NCBI RefSeq assembly: GCF_001320245.1
Contig: NZ_BCBA01000016.1
Span: forward strand, 1-64,000
DNA length: 64,000 nucleotides
Reading direction: 5' to 3'
Source: Pseudomonas sp. NBRC 111124
Lineage (GTDB): Bacteria > Pseudomonadota > Gammaproteobacteria > Pseudomonadales > Pseudomonadaceae
Shown: positions 34,632 through 44,807 of the stretch, piece by piece
How the letters are laid out: each line of letters starts with the position of its first letter
How positions within the stretch are numbered: the stretch's first letter is position 1
Made by a program: the position numbers and the translations under genes
The notes under the pieces: generated by a model
What the model saw: the letters and a program-made list of their open reading frames with translations, nothing else
What the model was told of the DNA's origin: nothing
Databases searched by the model: none

Positions 34632-35786
34632 ATGCAATTCAAGCCAGCCGTTACCGCTCTGGTTTCCGCCGTCGCCCTGGCAACCCTGCTAAGTGGCTGT
34701 AAGAAAGAAGAAGCCGCGCCCGCAGCGCAGGCTCCTCAGGTCGGCGTCGTTACCATCCAGCCGCAAGCCTTCACCCTGACCTCGGAACTGCCAGGGCGTA
34801 CCACGGCCTTCCGCGTCGCCGAAGTGCGACCGCAGGTCAATGGCATCATCCTCAAGCGCCTGTTCAAAGAAGGCAGCGACGTCAAGGAAGGCCAGCAGCT
34901 GTACCAGATCGACCCAGCCGTGTACGAAGCCACCCTGGCCAATGCCCAGGCCAACCTCCAGTCGACCAAGTCGCTGGCCGAGCGCTACAAGCAGCTGGTC
35001 AACGAACAGGCGGTATCGAAGCAGGAATACGACGATGCCAGTGCCAAACGATTGCAGGCCGAAGCTTCGCTGAAAAGCGCGCAGATCGACCTGCGCTACA
35101 CCAAGGTCCTCGCCCCGATCAGTGGCCGTATCGGCCGCTCCTCGTTCACCGAAGGCGCCCTGGTGAGCAATGGCCAGACCAACGCCATGGCCACCATCCA
35201 GCAACTCGACCCGATCTACGTCGACGTCACCCAGTCCACTGCCGAGCTGCTCAAGCTGCGCCGTGACCTGGAAAGCGGCCAGCTGCAGAAGGCCGGCGAC
35301 AACGCCGCCTCGGTGCAACTGGTGCTGGAAGACGGCAGCCTGCTGAAACAGGAAGGCCGCCTGGAGTTTTCCGAAGTCGCGGTCGACGAGACCACCGGCT
35401 CGGTGACCCTGCGTGCGCTGTTCCCCAACCCTGATCACACCTTGCTGCCTGGCATGTTCGTGCACGCGCGGCTCAAGGCCGGGGTCAACGCCAACGCCAT
35501 CCTGGCCCCGCAGCAGGGCGTGACCCGCGACCTCAAGGGCGCGCCGACCGCATTGGTGGTCAACCAGGAGAACAAGGTCGAACTGCGCCAGCTCAAGGCC
35601 AGCCGTACCTTGGGCAGCGACTGGCTGATCGAGGAAGGCTTGAACCCGGGCGACCGCCTGATCACCGAAGGCCTGCAGTACGTACGCCCAGGCGTCGAGG
35701 TCAAGGTCAGCGACGCCACCAACGTCAAGAAGCCAGACAGCCCTGATCAGGCCAAAGCAGCCAAAGCAGACGCCAAAGCGGAGTAA
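34632..35786 (+). CDS. ttgA: RND efflux periplasmic adaptor TtgA
   Basis: A 384-residue lipoprotein: signal with lipobox LLSGC (Cys at about residue 23), then barrel-sandwich and hairpin domains of the membrane-fusion family with ATLANAQANLQSTKSLAERYKQL and VLAPISGRIGRSSFTEGALV. It links the inner-membrane pump TtgB with the outer-membrane channel TtgC. The Lys/Asp-rich C-terminus (KADAKAE) is typical. The ribosome site is GAGGATCC. It begins a three-gene operon under TtgR. Confidence 0.93.
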   Translation: MQFKPAVTALVSAVALATLLSGCKKEEAAPAAQAPQVGVVTIQPQAFTLTSELPGRTTAFRVAEVRPQVNGIILKRLFKEGSDVKEGQQLYQIDPAVYEATLANAQANLQSTKSLAERYKQLVNEQAVSKQEYDDASAKRLQAEASLKSAQIDLRYTKVLAPISGRIGRSSFTEGALVSNGQTNAMATIQQLDPIYVDVTQSTAELLKLRRDLESGQLQKAGDNAASVQLVLEDGSLLKQEGRLEFSEVAVDETTGSVTLRALFPNPDHTLLPGMFVHARLKAGVNANAILAPQQGVTRDLKGAPTALVVNQENKVELRQLKASRTLGSDWLIEEGLNPGDRLITEGLQYVRPGVEVKVSDATNVKKPDSPDQAKAAKADAKAE

Positions 35787-35789
35787 ACC

Positions 35790-38700
35790 ATGTCGAAGTT
35801 CTTTATCGATCGCCCGATCTTCGCCTGGGTGATCGCCTTGGTGATCATGCTGGTCGGCGCCTTGTCGATCCTGAAGCTGCCGATCAACCAGTACCCGAGC
35901 ATCGCGCCGCCGGCCATCGCCATTGCCGTGACCTACCCGGGCGCATCGGCGCAAACCGTGCAGGACACCGTGGTGCAGGTCATCGAGCAACAGCTCAACG
36001 GTATCGACAACCTGCGTTATGTGTCGTCGGAAAGTAACTCCGATGGCAGCATGACCATTACCGCCACCTTCGAGCAGGGCACCAACCCTGACACCGCCCA
36101 GGTCCAGGTTCAGAACAAGCTGAACCTGGCTACCCCGCTGCTGCCGCAGGAAGTGCAGCAGCAAGGTATCCGCGTCACCAAGGCAGTGAAGAACTTCCTG
36201 CTGGTGATCGGCCTGGTGTCCGAAGACGGCAGCATGACCAAGGACGACCTGGCCAACTACATCGTTTCAAACATGCAGGACCCGATTTCGCGGACTGCCG
36301 GTGTGGGTGACTTCCAGGTGTTCGGTGCACAGTACGCCATGCGTATCTGGCTCGATCCGGCCAAGCTGAACAAGTTCCAGCTGACCCCGGTCGACGTCAA
36401 GACCGCGGTTGCCGCGCAGAACGTGCAGGTGTCCTCCGGCCAGCTCGGCGGCCTGCCGGCCATGCCGGGTACCCAGTTGAACGCCACCATCATCGGCAAG
36501 ACCCGCCTGCAGACCGCCGAGCAGTTCGAGAAGATCCTGCTCAAGGTCAACACCGACGGTTCGCAGGTGCGGCTGGGTGATGTTGCCCAGGTCGGCCTGG
36601 GCGGTGAAAACTACGCGGTCAGCGCACAGTTCAACGGCAAGCCGGCTTCCGGCCTGGCGGTAAAACTGGCCACCGGCGCCAATGCCCTGGACACTGCCAA
36701 GGCCCTGCGCAAGACCATTTCCGACCTGGAACCGTTCTTCCCGCCTGGGGTGAAAGCGGTATTCCCGTATGACACCACCCCGGTGGTCACCGAATCGATC
36801 AGCGGTGTGATCCACACCCTGATCGAAGCCGTGGTCCTGGTGTTCCTGGTGATGTACCTGTTCTTGCAGAACTTCCGCGCCACCATCATCACCACCATGA
36901 CCGTCCCGGTGGTGTTGCTGGGTACCTTCGGCATCCTTGCTGCCGCGGGCTTCAGCATCAACACCCTGACCATGTTCGCCATGGTCCTGGCTATCGGCTT
37001 GCTGGTGGACGACGCCATCGTCGTGGTGGAGAACGTCGAACGGGTGATGTCCGAGGAAGGCCTGCCGCCCAAGGAGGCCACCAAGCGCTCCATGGAGCAG
37101 ATCCAGGGCGCCCTGGTGGGTATCGCCCTGGTGCTGTCGGCGGTACTGCTGCCTATGGCGTTCTTCGGCGGCTCCACCGGTGTGATCTACCGGCAGTTCT
37201 CCATTACCATCGTCTCGGCCATGGGCCTGTCGGTGCTGGTGGCGCTGATCTTCACCCCGGCCTTGTGCGCAACCATGCTCAAGCCGCTGAAGAAAGGCGA
37301 GCACCACACCGCCAAAGGTGGCTTCTTCGGCTGGTTCAACCGCAACTTCGACCACAGCGTCAACGGTTACGAGCGCAGTGTTGGCGCGATCCTGCGCAAC
37401 AAGGTGCCGTTCCTGCTGGCCTATGCGCTGATCGTGGTCGGCATGATCTGGCTGTTCGCCCGCATCCCGACCGCGTTCCTGCCTGAAGAAGACCAGGGTG
37501 TTCTTTTCGCCCAGGTGCAGACCCCGGCTGGCTCCAGTGCCGAGCGCACCCAGGTGGTGGTCGACCAGATGCGTGAGTACCTGCTCAAAGACGAAGCCGA
37601 CACCGTATCCTCGGTCTTCACCGTGAACGGCTTCAACTTCGCCGGCCGCGGCCAGAGCTCGGGCATGGCGTTCATCATGCTCAAGCCGTGGGATGAACGC
37701 TCCAAGGAGAACAGCGTGTTCGGCCTGGCCCAGCGCGCCCAGCAGCACTTCTTTACCTTCCGTGACGCGATGGTGTTCGCCTTCGCACCGCCTGCGGTAC
37801 TGGAGCTGGGTAACGCCACCGGTTTCGACGTGTTCCTGCAGGACCGCGGCGGCGTCGGCCATGCCAAGCTGATGGAAGCGCGCAACCAGTTCCTGGCCAA
37901 GGCCGCACAGAGCAAGATCCTCAGCGCCGTGCGCCCGAACGGCCTGAACGACGAGCCGCAATACCAGCTGACCATCGATGACGAACGTGCCAGCGCCTTG
38001 GGCGTGACCATCGCCGACATCAACAACACCCTGTCGATTGCCTTGGGTGCCAGCTACGTCAACGACTTTATCGACCGTGGCCGGGTCAAGAAGGTGTACA
38101 TCCAGGGTGAACCCAACTCGCGGATGAGCCCGGAAGACCTGCAGAAGTGGTACGTGCGCAACGGCGCCGGCGAGATGGTGCCGTTCTCATCCTTCGCCAA
38201 GGGTGAATGGACCTACGGTTCGCCGAAGCTGTCGCGTTACAACGGCGTAGAAGCGATGGAAATCCTCGGTGCCCCGGCTCCGGGCTACAGTACCGGTGAG
38301 GCCATGGCCGAAGTCGAGCGCATTGCCGGCGAACTGCCAGCGGGTATTGGCTTCTCCTGGACCGGCATGTCCTACGAGGAAAAACTCTCCGGCTCGCAGA
38401 TGCCGGCGCTGTTCGCCCTTTCGGTACTGTTCGTGTTCCTCTGCCTGGCTGCGCTGTACGAGAGCTGGTCGATTCCGATCGCGGTCGTGCTGGTAGTGCC
38501 ACTGGGGATCATCGGTGCACTGATCGCCACCAGCCTTCGCGGCTTGTCCAACGATGTGTACTTCCTGGTCGGCCTGTTGACCACCATCGGCCTGGCGGCG
38601 AAGAACGCGATCCTGATCGTCGAATTCGCCAAGGAACTGCACGAGCAGGGCCGCAGCCTGTATGACGCGGCCATCGAAGCGTGCCGCATGCGTCTGCGCC

Positions 38701-38942
38701 CGATCATCATGACCTCGCTGGCGTTCATCCTCGGCGTGGTACCGTTGACCATCGCCAGCGGCGCCGGCGCCGGCAGCCAACACGCCATCGGTACCGGTGT
38801 GATCGGCGGCATGATCAGTGCGACCGTGCTGGCAATCTTCTGGGTACCGCTATTCTTCGTCGCAGTGTCGTCGCTGTTCGGCAGCAAAGAGCCGGAAAAA
38901 CACGACACCCCTGAAACTCCACGTTATGAGGCTGGGCAATGA
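35790..38942 (+). CDS. ttgB: RND efflux transporter TtgB (HAE1 type)
   Basis: The 1050-residue inner-membrane pump uses the proton gradient to expel toluene, antibiotics and plant phenolics. Twelve membrane segments flank two large periplasmic loops. Segment 4 has the proton-relay pair in [16 protein letters not shown] (two Asp), matched by a Lys in segment 10 ([19 protein letters not shown]). Length equals that of P. putida TtgB. ATG starts 3 bases after ttgA, and the end overlaps ttgC by 4 bases. Confidence 0.96.
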   Translation: MSKFFIDRPIFAWVIALVIMLVGALSILKLPINQYPSIAPPAIAIAVTYPGASAQTVQDTVVQVIEQQLNGIDNLRYVSSESNSDGSMTITATFEQGTNPDTAQVQVQNKLNLATPLLPQEVQQQGIRVTKAVKNFLLVIGLVSEDGSMTKDDLANYIVSNMQDPISRTAGVGDFQVFGAQYAMRIWLDPAKLNKFQLTPVDVKTAVAAQNVQVSSGQLGGLPAMPGTQLNATIIGKTRLQTAEQFEKILLKVNTDGSQVRLGDVAQVGLGGENYAVSAQFNGKPASGLAVKLATGANALDTAKALRKTISDLEPFFPPGVKAVFPYDTTPVVTESISGVIHTLIEAVVLVFLVMYLFLQNFRATIITTMTVPVVLLGTFGILAAAGFSINTLTMFAMVLAIGLLVDDAIVVVENVERVMSEEGLPPKEATKRSMEQIQGALVGIALVLSAVLLPMAFFGGSTGVIYRQFSITIVSAMGLSVLVALIFTPALCATMLKPLKKGEHHTAKGGFFGWFNRNFDHSVNGYERSVGAILRNKVPFLLAYALIVVGMIWLFARIPTAFLPEEDQGVLFAQVQTPAGSSAERTQVVVDQMREYLLKDEADTVSSVFTVNGFNFAGRGQSSGMAFIMLKPWDERSKENSVFGLAQRAQQHFFTFRDAMVFAFAPPAVLELGNATGFDVFLQDRGGVGHAKLMEARNQFLAKAAQSKILSAVRPNGLNDEPQYQLTIDDERASALGVTIADINNTLSIALGASYVNDFIDRGRVKKVYIQGEPNSRMSPEDLQKWYVRNGAGEMVPFSSFAKGEWTYGSPKLSRYNGVEAMEILGAPAPGYSTGEAMAEVERIAGELPAGIGFSWTGMSYEEKLSGSQMPALFALSVLFVFLCLAALYESWSIPIAVVLVVPLGIIGALIATSLRGLSNDVYFLVGLLTTIGLAAKNAILIVEFAKELHEQGRSLYDAAIEACRMRLRPIIMTSLAFILGVVPLTIASGAGAGSQHAIGTGVIGGMISATVLAIFWVPLFFVAVSSLFGSKEPEKHDTPETPRYEAGQ

Positions 38943-40393
38943 CCAAGTCTTTGTTGTCCCTGGCGGTAACCGCTTTCATTCTGGGCGGCTGCTCGCTGAT
39001 CCCTGACTACCAGACCCCGGAATCGCCGGTGGCTGCGCAGTGGCCGCAAGGCCCTGCGTACTCGCCGACGCAATCGGCCGAAGTCGCCGCCGCCGAACAG
39101 GGCTGGCGCCAGTTCTTCCACGACCCGGCACTGCAGCAGCTGATCCAGACCTCGCTGGTCAACAACCGCGACCTGCGTGTGGCCGCGTTGAACATCGACG
39201 CCTACCGCGCCCAGTACCGCATCCAGCGTGCCGACCTGTTCCCGGCGGTTTCGGCCACCGCCAGCGGCAGCCGCCAGCGCGTGCCGGCGAACATGTCGCA
39301 AACCGGTGAATCCGGCATCACCAGCCAGTACTCGGCCACCTTGGGCGTCAGCGCCTATGAGCTGGACCTGTTCGGCCGCGTCCGCAGCCTGACCGAGCAG
39401 GCCTTGGAAACCTACCTGTCCAGCGAGCAGGCGCGCCGTTCCACGCAGATCGCCCTGGTGGCCAGCGTGGCCAACGCCTACTACACCTGGCAGGCCGACC
39501 AGGCCCTGCTCAAGCTCACCGAAGAGACGCTCAAAACCTACGAGCAAAGCTACAACCTGACCCGCCGCAGCAATGAAGTGGGTGTGGCCTCGGCGCTCGA
39601 CGTCAGCCAGTCGCGCACTGCCGTGGAAGGTGCACGGGTCAAGTACTCGCAGTACCAGCGCCTGGTCGCCCAGGACGTCAACAGCCTGACCGTGCTGCTG
39701 GGCACCGGCATTCCGGCCGACATGGCCAAGCCGCTTGAGCTCAATGCTGACCAACTGGCCGAAGTACCGGCTGGCCTGCCGTCCGAGATCCTCCAGCGTC
39801 GGCCGGACATCCAGGAAGCCGAGCACCTGCTCAAGGCCGCCAATGCCAACATCGGTGCGGCCCGTGCAGCGTTCTTCCCGAGCATCAGCCTGACCGCCAA
39901 TGCCGGCAGCCTGAGCCCGGACATGGGTCACCTGTTCGCCGGCGGCCAGGGCACCTGGCTGTTCCAGCCGCAGATCAACCTGCCGATCTTCAACGCCGGC
40001 AGCCTGAAGGCGAGCCTGGATTACTCGAAGATCCAGAAGGACATCAACGTCGCCAAGTACGAAAAGACCATCCAGACGGCCTTCCAGGAAGTCTCCGATG
40101 GCCTGGCGGCGCGCAAGACCTTCGAAGAGCAGCTGCAGGCGCAACGCGACCTGGTGCAGGCGAACCAGGACTACTACCGCCTGGCCGAACGCCGCTACCG
40201 CATCGGTATCGACAGCAACCTGACCTTCCTCGATGCCCAGCGCAACCTGTACTCGTCCCAGCAGTCGCTGATCACCGACCGCCTCTCGCAGCTGACCAGC
40301 GAGGTCAACCTGTACAAGGCACTCGGCGGTGGCTGGTACGAGCAGACTGGCCAGGCCAACCAGCAGGCTTCGGTGGACATACCGAAGCGCTGA
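38939..40393 (+). CDS. ttgC: Outer-membrane efflux channel TtgC
   Basis: A 484-residue OprM/TolC-type lipoprotein: signal and lipobox ILGGC (Cys about residue 18), then two copies of the outer membrane efflux protein domain with [20 protein letters not shown] and [20 protein letters not shown]. It forms the trimeric tunnel for TtgAB. It overlaps ttgB by 4 bases (ATGA) and ends before a strong terminator, closing the operon. Confidence 0.95.
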   Translation: MTKSLLSLAVTAFILGGCSLIPDYQTPESPVAAQWPQGPAYSPTQSAEVAAAEQGWRQFFHDPALQQLIQTSLVNNRDLRVAALNIDAYRAQYRIQRADLFPAVSATASGSRQRVPANMSQTGESGITSQYSATLGVSAYELDLFGRVRSLTEQALETYLSSEQARRSTQIALVASVANAYYTWQADQALLKLTEETLKTYEQSYNLTRRSNEVGVASALDVSQSRTAVEGARVKYSQYQRLVAQDVNSLTVLLGTGIPADMAKPLELNADQLAEVPAGLPSEILQRRPDIQEAEHLLKAANANIGAARAAFFPSISLTANAGSLSPDMGHLFAGGQGTWLFQPQINLPIFNAGSLKASLDYSKIQKDINVAKYEKTIQTAFQEVSDGLAARKTFEEQLQAQRDLVQANQDYYRLAERRYRIGIDSNLTFLDAQRNLYSSQQSLITDRLSQLTSEVNLYKALGGGWYEQTGQANQQASVDIPKR

Positions 40394-40411
40394 TCGACCG
40401 GCAACAGCCTC

Positions 40412-40438
40412 AAGCCCAGCCTCGCGCTGGGCTTTTTC
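40412..40438 (+). terminator. Rho-independent terminator of ttgABC
   Basis: AAGCCCAGC and GCTGGGCTT form a 9-bp stem around CTCGC, followed by TTTTTC. Confidence 0.9.
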
Positions 40439-40609
40439 TTGGGCCAAATTAACCAGCCGGAACATAGCGTTCGATTATCGCCCAATACCGTTTGCGGCGA
40501 ATTGCCTCACCCCCGCCCTGCCCCGCACCATCCCTCACGCAACACTTCGCAAGTTCATCAAAAGACCCGCACCTGCAGGCCGCATCCTGCAGCGTTCCGG
40601 CTCGACCAT

Positions 40610-40617
40610 AAAAACAA
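40610..40617 (+). promoter_or_regulatory. Candidate Hfq/Crc target motif before the porin gene
   Basis: AAAAACAA fits the AAnAAnAA motif bound by Hfq with Crc in Pseudomonas. It overlaps the likely ribosome site AAGAG upstream of the porin ATG at 40632. Confidence 0.45.
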
Positions 40618-40631
40618 GAGATTTACGACAG

Positions 40632-41888
40632 ATGAGCACTTCGCAACCCGCACGCCAGCTGCTGCCCGGCCTGTTGGCCATTTCCTGCGCCCTGCCTGTA
40701 TGCGCCGCCGACAATGGCGGGTTCATGGAGGACGCCAAGGCCAGCCTCAACCTGCGCAACTTCTACATCAACCGCAACTTCGTCGACCCGGCCTACCCGC
40801 AAGGCAAGGCCGAAGAATGGACCCAGAGCTTCATCCTCGATGCCCGCTCCGGTTTCACCCAGGGCACCGTTGGCTTCGGCGTGGACGTATTGGGCCTGTA
40901 TTCGATCAAGCTCGATGGCGGTAAAGGCACCGCCAACACCCAGCTGCTGCCAGTGCATGATGACGGCCGCCCTGCCGACGACTTCGGCCGCCTGGGCGTG
41001 GCCTTTAAAGCCAAACTCTCCGAGACGGAACTTAAGGTCGGCGAATGGATGCCGGTACTGCCGATCCTGCGCTCGGACGACGGCCGTTCGCTGCCGCAGA
41101 CCTTCCGCGGTGGTCAGCTCACTTCGAAGGAAATCGAAGGGCTGACCCTGTACGCCGGCCAGTTCCGCGGCAACAGCCCACGCAACGACGCCAGCATGGA
41201 AGACATGTCGCTCAACGGCCGCGCGGCTTTCACCTCCGACCGCTTCAACTTCGGCGGCGGTGAATACACCTTCAATGACAAGCGCACCATGATCGGTTTG
41301 TGGGATGCCCAGCTCAAAGACATCTACCGTCAGCAGTACCTGAACCTGGTGCACAGCCAGCCGTTGGGCGAATGGACCCTGGGTGCCAACCTGGGCTACT
41401 TCTGGGGCAAGGAAGATGGCGCGGAACGCGCAGGCCAGCTGGATAACAAAACCGCTTCGGCGATGCTGTCGGCGCGCTACAAGGGCAACACGTTCTACGT
41501 CGGCCTGCAGAAGGTCAGCGGCGACAACGCCTGGCTGCGGGTCAACGGCACCAGCGGCGGCACCCTGGCCAACGACAGCTATAACTCGAGCTTCGACAAC
41601 GCCAAGGAGCGCTCGTGGCAGGTACGCCACGACTTCAACTTCGTCAGCGTCGGCATTCCCGGCCTGACCCTGATGAACCGCTACATCAAGGGCGACAATG
41701 TCACCGCCGGTGGCGTGACCGACGGCAAGGAATGGGCGCGTGAGAGCGAGCTGGCCTATGTGATCCAGTCGGGCACCTTCAAGGACCTGTCGGTGAAATG
41801 GCGCAACTCCACCATGCGCCGAGACTTCAGCACCAACGCGTTCGATGAGAACCGGTTGATCGTGAGCTACCCCCTGGATCTGCTTTGA
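40632..41888 (+). CDS. OprD-family porin, BenF/OpdK-like
   Basis: A 418-residue outer-membrane channel with a signal peptide ending VCAADN at about residue 27 and the OprD-type start SLNLRNFYINRNFVDP. The pore-lining stretch DDFGRLGVAFKAKLSETELKVGEW and the final strand NRLIVSYPLDLL are typical. In KT2440 the equivalent gene lies in the same place beside the pca cluster and is called a BenF-like porin, so an aromatic acid such as 4-hydroxybenzoate is the likely solute. The frame is open upstream to 40329, but ATG 40632 starts the signal peptide. Confidence 0.87.
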   Translation: MSTSQPARQLLPGLLAISCALPVCAADNGGFMEDAKASLNLRNFYINRNFVDPAYPQGKAEEWTQSFILDARSGFTQGTVGFGVDVLGLYSIKLDGGKGTANTQLLPVHDDGRPADDFGRLGVAFKAKLSETELKVGEWMPVLPILRSDDGRSLPQTFRGGQLTSKEIEGLTLYAGQFRGNSPRNDASMEDMSLNGRAAFTSDRFNFGGGEYTFNDKRTMIGLWDAQLKDIYRQQYLNLVHSQPLGEWTLGANLGYFWGKEDGAERAGQLDNKTASAMLSARYKGNTFYVGLQKVSGDNAWLRVNGTSGGTLANDSYNSSFDNAKERSWQVRHDFNFVSVGIPGLTLMNRYIKGDNVTAGGVTDGKEWARESELAYVIQSGTFKDLSVKWRNSTMRRDFSTNAFDENRLIVSYPLDLL

Positions 41889-41895
41889 ATGCACT

Positions 41896-41989
41896 GGCTT
41901 CTTCGCGGCTAAAGCCGCTCCTACAGCTGCCGCACCGTTTTCAGAACCTGTGCGATACCTGTAGGAGCGGCTTTAGCCGCGAATAGGCC
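41896..41989. repeat. REP inverted pair
   Basis: TTCGCGGCTAAAGCCGCTCC (left) is mirrored by GGAGCGGCTTTAGCCGCGAA (right), with about 45 bases between. It is the P. putida REP type and follows the porin gene. Confidence 0.9.
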
Positions 41990-42097
41990 AGATGCCTCAT
42001 CAAATAACCGATAAGCATAAACAAATCAAAAAACCTTCTTTGACGACATAAAAAACAATCGCTTAAATCGAGCCTTGTTCCGCCTCAGAGCCTCGAA

Positions 42098-43021
42098 ATG
42101 GACCTTCGCCAACTGCGTTACTTCATCGCCCTCACCGAATACCGCAGTTTCGTCCGCGCCGCTGAAGCCATGGGCATCACCCAACCTGCCTTCAGCCGGG
42201 CCATCCAAGGCCTCGAACAAACCTTCGGCTGCCCCCTGGTCGACCGCGCCAGCAAAGCCTTGCCCCCGACACCCGAGGGTCTGGTGGTACTGCAGCACGC
42301 CCGCCGCCTGGTGCAGGGCGCCACTCAACTGAGCAACGAAGTGCTGCAGATGACCAAGCTGGACGCTGGCGAACTGCATTTCGGCAGCGGCCCGGCCCTG
42401 GCCGTGCGCCTGGTCCCGCAAGCACTGCAGCATTTCATCGCTAACCACCCCGGCATCCGTACGGCCCTCGTGGTAGACAACGCCGAGCGCCTGGGCCAGG
42501 CCCTGCGCCGCGAACAGATCGAGTTTTTCGTCGACGACATTCGCCCCTTCGAAGCCGACCCCAATTTCCACACCGAACCGCTCACCCCGCGCCCTGGGCT
42601 ATTCTTCTGCCGCCCCGGTCACCCGCTGCTGGCCAAGGACAGCCTGTCGACCAACGACCTGTTCGCCTACCCCCTGGCCAGTGCCCTGCTCGCCCCTGGC
42701 GTGCGCAAGCGCCTGGCCAACCTGAGCGGGCGCAGCGACTTCATTCCGCACCTGCAGACCGAGCACCTGGCGGTGTTGCGCAGCGTGGTGCTGGCCAGCG
42801 ATGCCGTGGGCACAGCCAGCGAAGAGGCCGTGGCCGACGACCTGGCCAGCGGGCGACTGGTGCGCCTGCACTGGCGCAACCTGCCACCGGCACTGGAGGT
42901 GCTGAGCGTACGCTGCGGGGTGGTCAGCCGCAGCGGTTACCGGCTGTCGCCGGCGGCACGGGCAATGATCGAAACCTTGGTGGGGCTGGATGCGCCAATG
43001 CGCGCTGCTGCCATTCGCTGA
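42098..43021 (+). CDS. LysR-family transcriptional regulator
   Basis: A 307-residue regulator with helix-turn-helix LTEYRSFVRAAEAMGITQPA and FSRAIQGLEQTFGCPLVDR in the first 55 residues. The effector domain (about 90-300) contains LDAGELHFGSGPALAVRLVP. Its position between the porin and the DUF962 gene, beside pca genes, suggests a role in aromatic uptake, but pca regulation is already accounted for by PcaR. It is not in the form of PcaQ as far as I can tell. Target and effector are unknown. Confidence 0.85.
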   Translation: MDLRQLRYFIALTEYRSFVRAAEAMGITQPAFSRAIQGLEQTFGCPLVDRASKALPPTPEGLVVLQHARRLVQGATQLSNEVLQMTKLDAGELHFGSGPALAVRLVPQALQHFIANHPGIRTALVVDNAERLGQALRREQIEFFVDDIRPFEADPNFHTEPLTPRPGLFFCRPGHPLLAKDSLSTNDLFAYPLASALLAPGVRKRLANLSGRSDFIPHLQTEHLAVLRSVVLASDAVGTASEEAVADDLASGRLVRLHWRNLPPALEVLSVRCGVVSRSGYRLSPAARAMIETLVGLDAPMRAAAIR

Positions 43022-43092
43022 ACTGATGATGGTGGTGGCTGCGGGCTATCCTCAGCTATATCGAGGCATCGGCCACCCAGGGAGGCACAACA

Positions 43093-43605
43093 ATGAAAAA
43101 CCTCGTCGAACACCTGAGCCAGTACGCCAACTACCACCGCGACCCACGCAACATCGCCACCCACTTCGTCGGCATTCCGCTGATCGTGGTAGCCGTCACG
43201 GTGCTGCTATCGCGGCCCGGCTGGGAGGTTGCCGGCATCTGGCTATCCCCCGCCCTGCTCGCCGCCGCCGCTGCCGTGCGCTTCTATCTACGCCTGGACC
43301 TGCGTTTCGGCCTGGTCATGGGCCTGCTGCTGGGGCTGTGCCTGTGGACCGGCCAGGCACTGGCCACGCAATCCACCGGCCTGTGGCTCAGCGCCGGGCT
43401 GGGTGCGTTCGTGGTGGGCTGGATAATTCAGTTCGTCGGGCACCATTACGAAGGCCGCAAGCCGGCGTTCGTCGACGATATCAGCGGGCTGATCATCGGC
43501 CCGCTGTTCGTGGTGGCTGAAGCGGCGTTCATGTTGGGCCTGTGCCCGGCCCTGAAGCAGGCCGTGGAAGCCAATGCCGGGCCGGTGGCCGTGCGCGGGG
43601 TTTAA
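43093..43605 (+). CDS. Mpo1/DUF962 family membrane protein
   Basis: A 170-residue protein with four hydrophobic segments and the family histidines: YHRDPRNIATHFVGIPL at residues 14-30 and FVGHHYEGRKPAFVDD near 115-130. These His residues bind iron in yeast Mpo1, a dioxygenase that removes one carbon from 2-hydroxy fatty acids. ATG 43093 follows GGGAGGCACAACA. It converges with pcaC, overlapping it by 4 bases. Substrate in bacteria is not established. Confidence 0.82.
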   Translation: MKNLVEHLSQYANYHRDPRNIATHFVGIPLIVVAVTVLLSRPGWEVAGIWLSPALLAAAAAVRFYLRLDLRFGLVMGLLLGLCLWTGQALATQSTGLWLSAGLGAFVVGWIIQFVGHHYEGRKPAFVDDISGLIIGPLFVVAEAAFMLGLCPALKQAVEANAGPVAVRGV

Positions 43606-43994
43606 CCCCGCGACTCCACACCCAACTCATCCCACACCGACTCGGCCATGTGGAAGGTGGCATTGGCAGCCGGTATGCCGCAATAGATCGCGCTCTGCAT
43701 CAGCACTTCCTTGATCTCTTCGCGGGTCACGCCGTTGTTGGCCGCCGCGCGCAGGTGCAGCTTGAGCTCGTCGTTGCGGTTCATGCCGATCAGCATGGCA
43801 ATGGTGATCAGGCTGCGGGTGTGGCGCGGCAGGCCCGGGCGAGTCCAGATGTCGCCCCAGGCATGCCGGGTGATCATTTCCTGGAACTCGCCATTGAAGT
43901 CGTTGAGCTTCTCCAGGCTGCGGTCCACGTGGGCATCGCCCAGCACTGCGCGGCGAACCTGCATGCCGGCGTCGTAACGTTGTTTCTCATCCAT
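43602..43994 (-). CDS. pcaC: 4-carboxymuconolactone decarboxylase PcaC
   Basis: A 130-residue enzyme converting 4-carboxymuconolactone to 3-oxoadipate enol-lactone. The carboxymuconolactone decarboxylase fold is shown by SLITIAMLIGMNRNDELKLH and VLMQSAIYCGIPAANATFH (about residues 60-115), and length matches P. putida PcaC. ATG 43994 (MDEKQRYDAGMQVRR) begins homology; residues upstream of it in the longer frame are the end of pcaD. It is the last gene of the pca operon, 10 bases after pcaD. Confidence 0.95.
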   Translation of the reverse strand: MDEKQRYDAGMQVRRAVLGDAHVDRSLEKLNDFNGEFQEMITRHAWGDIWTRPGLPRHTRSLITIAMLIGMNRNDELKLHLRAAANNGVTREEIKEVLMQSAIYCGIPAANATFHMAESVWDELGVESRG

Positions 43995-44004
43995 GGCCAA
44001 TCCC

Positions 44005-44796
44005 TCAGCGAGCCAGCAGGAAGTCGAGCACGCGGCGGCTGAACGCCTCGCCGATCTCGACGTTGGAGAGGTGCGCCGCCGGGAACTCGGCGTAAGTGGC
44101 ACCAATGATACCGGCCTGCATGATGCGACCATGCTCTGGGGTGGTCACCACGTCTTCGGTACCGGCGACGATCAGCGTCGCCACCTGGATGCGGCCCAGT
44201 TGCTCACGGAAGTCGGCGTCGCGCACGGCCGCGCAGTTGGCGGCATAACCCTCGGGGCTGGTCTGCGCCAGCATCTGGCAGATGCGCTGGGCCTCTTGCG
44301 GCTGCTGCTCGGCAAATGCCGGCGTGAACCAGCGGGCGATGGAGGCATCGCGCAAGTTGACCATGGCCTGCTGGCCGCCCTTGAGCACGGTGTCGATACG
44401 GGTGTTCCACACCTCGTCGTTGGCGATCTTGGCGGCGGTGTTGCACAGGGTCAGGCTGTGCAGGCGCGCGCCGGCATGGATACCCAGCCACTGGCCGATC
44501 AGGCCGCCCATGGACAGGCCGACAAAGTGCGCGTGCTGGATGTCCAGGGCGTCGAGCAGTGCCAGCACATCCCGGCCCAGTTGCTCAACGCTGTAGGGGC
44601 CTTCAGTGACCTGTGAAGCGCCGTGGCCACGGGTGTCGTAGCGCAACACGCGGAAGTGTTCGCTCCACAGCGGAATCTGGCTGTCCCACATGCCGAGGTC
44701 AGTACCCAGCGAGTTGGACAGGACCAGCACCGGAGCATCGGCCGGGCCATCGAGTTGGTAGTTCAGTACGCCATCGGCCAGTTGCAAGTGCGCCAC
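44005..44796 (-). CDS. pcaD: 3-oxoadipate enol-lactonase PcaD
   Basis: A 263-residue alpha/beta hydrolase that opens 3-oxoadipate enol-lactone. The nucleophile Ser lies in VGLSMGGLIG near residue 95, the acid Asp in VAGTEDVVTTPEHG near 217, and the catalytic His in FPAAHLSNVE near 243. The start MAHLQLADGVLNYQLDG is typical. It is 11 bases after pcaB and 10 bases before pcaC, so the three are co-transcribed and carry the middle steps of the protocatechuate branch. Confidence 0.96.
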   Translation of the reverse strand: MAHLQLADGVLNYQLDGPADAPVLVLSNSLGTDLGMWDSQIPLWSEHFRVLRYDTRGHGASQVTEGPYSVEQLGRDVLALLDALDIQHAHFVGLSMGGLIGQWLGIHAGARLHSLTLCNTAAKIANDEVWNTRIDTVLKGGQQAMVNLRDASIARWFTPAFAEQQPQEAQRICQMLAQTSPEGYAANCAAVRDADFREQLGRIQVATLIVAGTEDVVTTPEHGRIMQAGIIGATYAEFPAAHLSNVEIGEAFSRRVLDFLLAR

Positions 44797-44807
44797 AGCG
44801 GTCTCCT

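Noticed and set aside
36267..37961. 564-residue antisense frame in ttgB
   Set aside because: A His/Gln/Asp-rich shadow of a GC-rich gene, with no domain.
38924..40465. 513-residue antisense frame in ttgC
   Set aside because: Same compositional shadow; the sense gene is a well-known family member.
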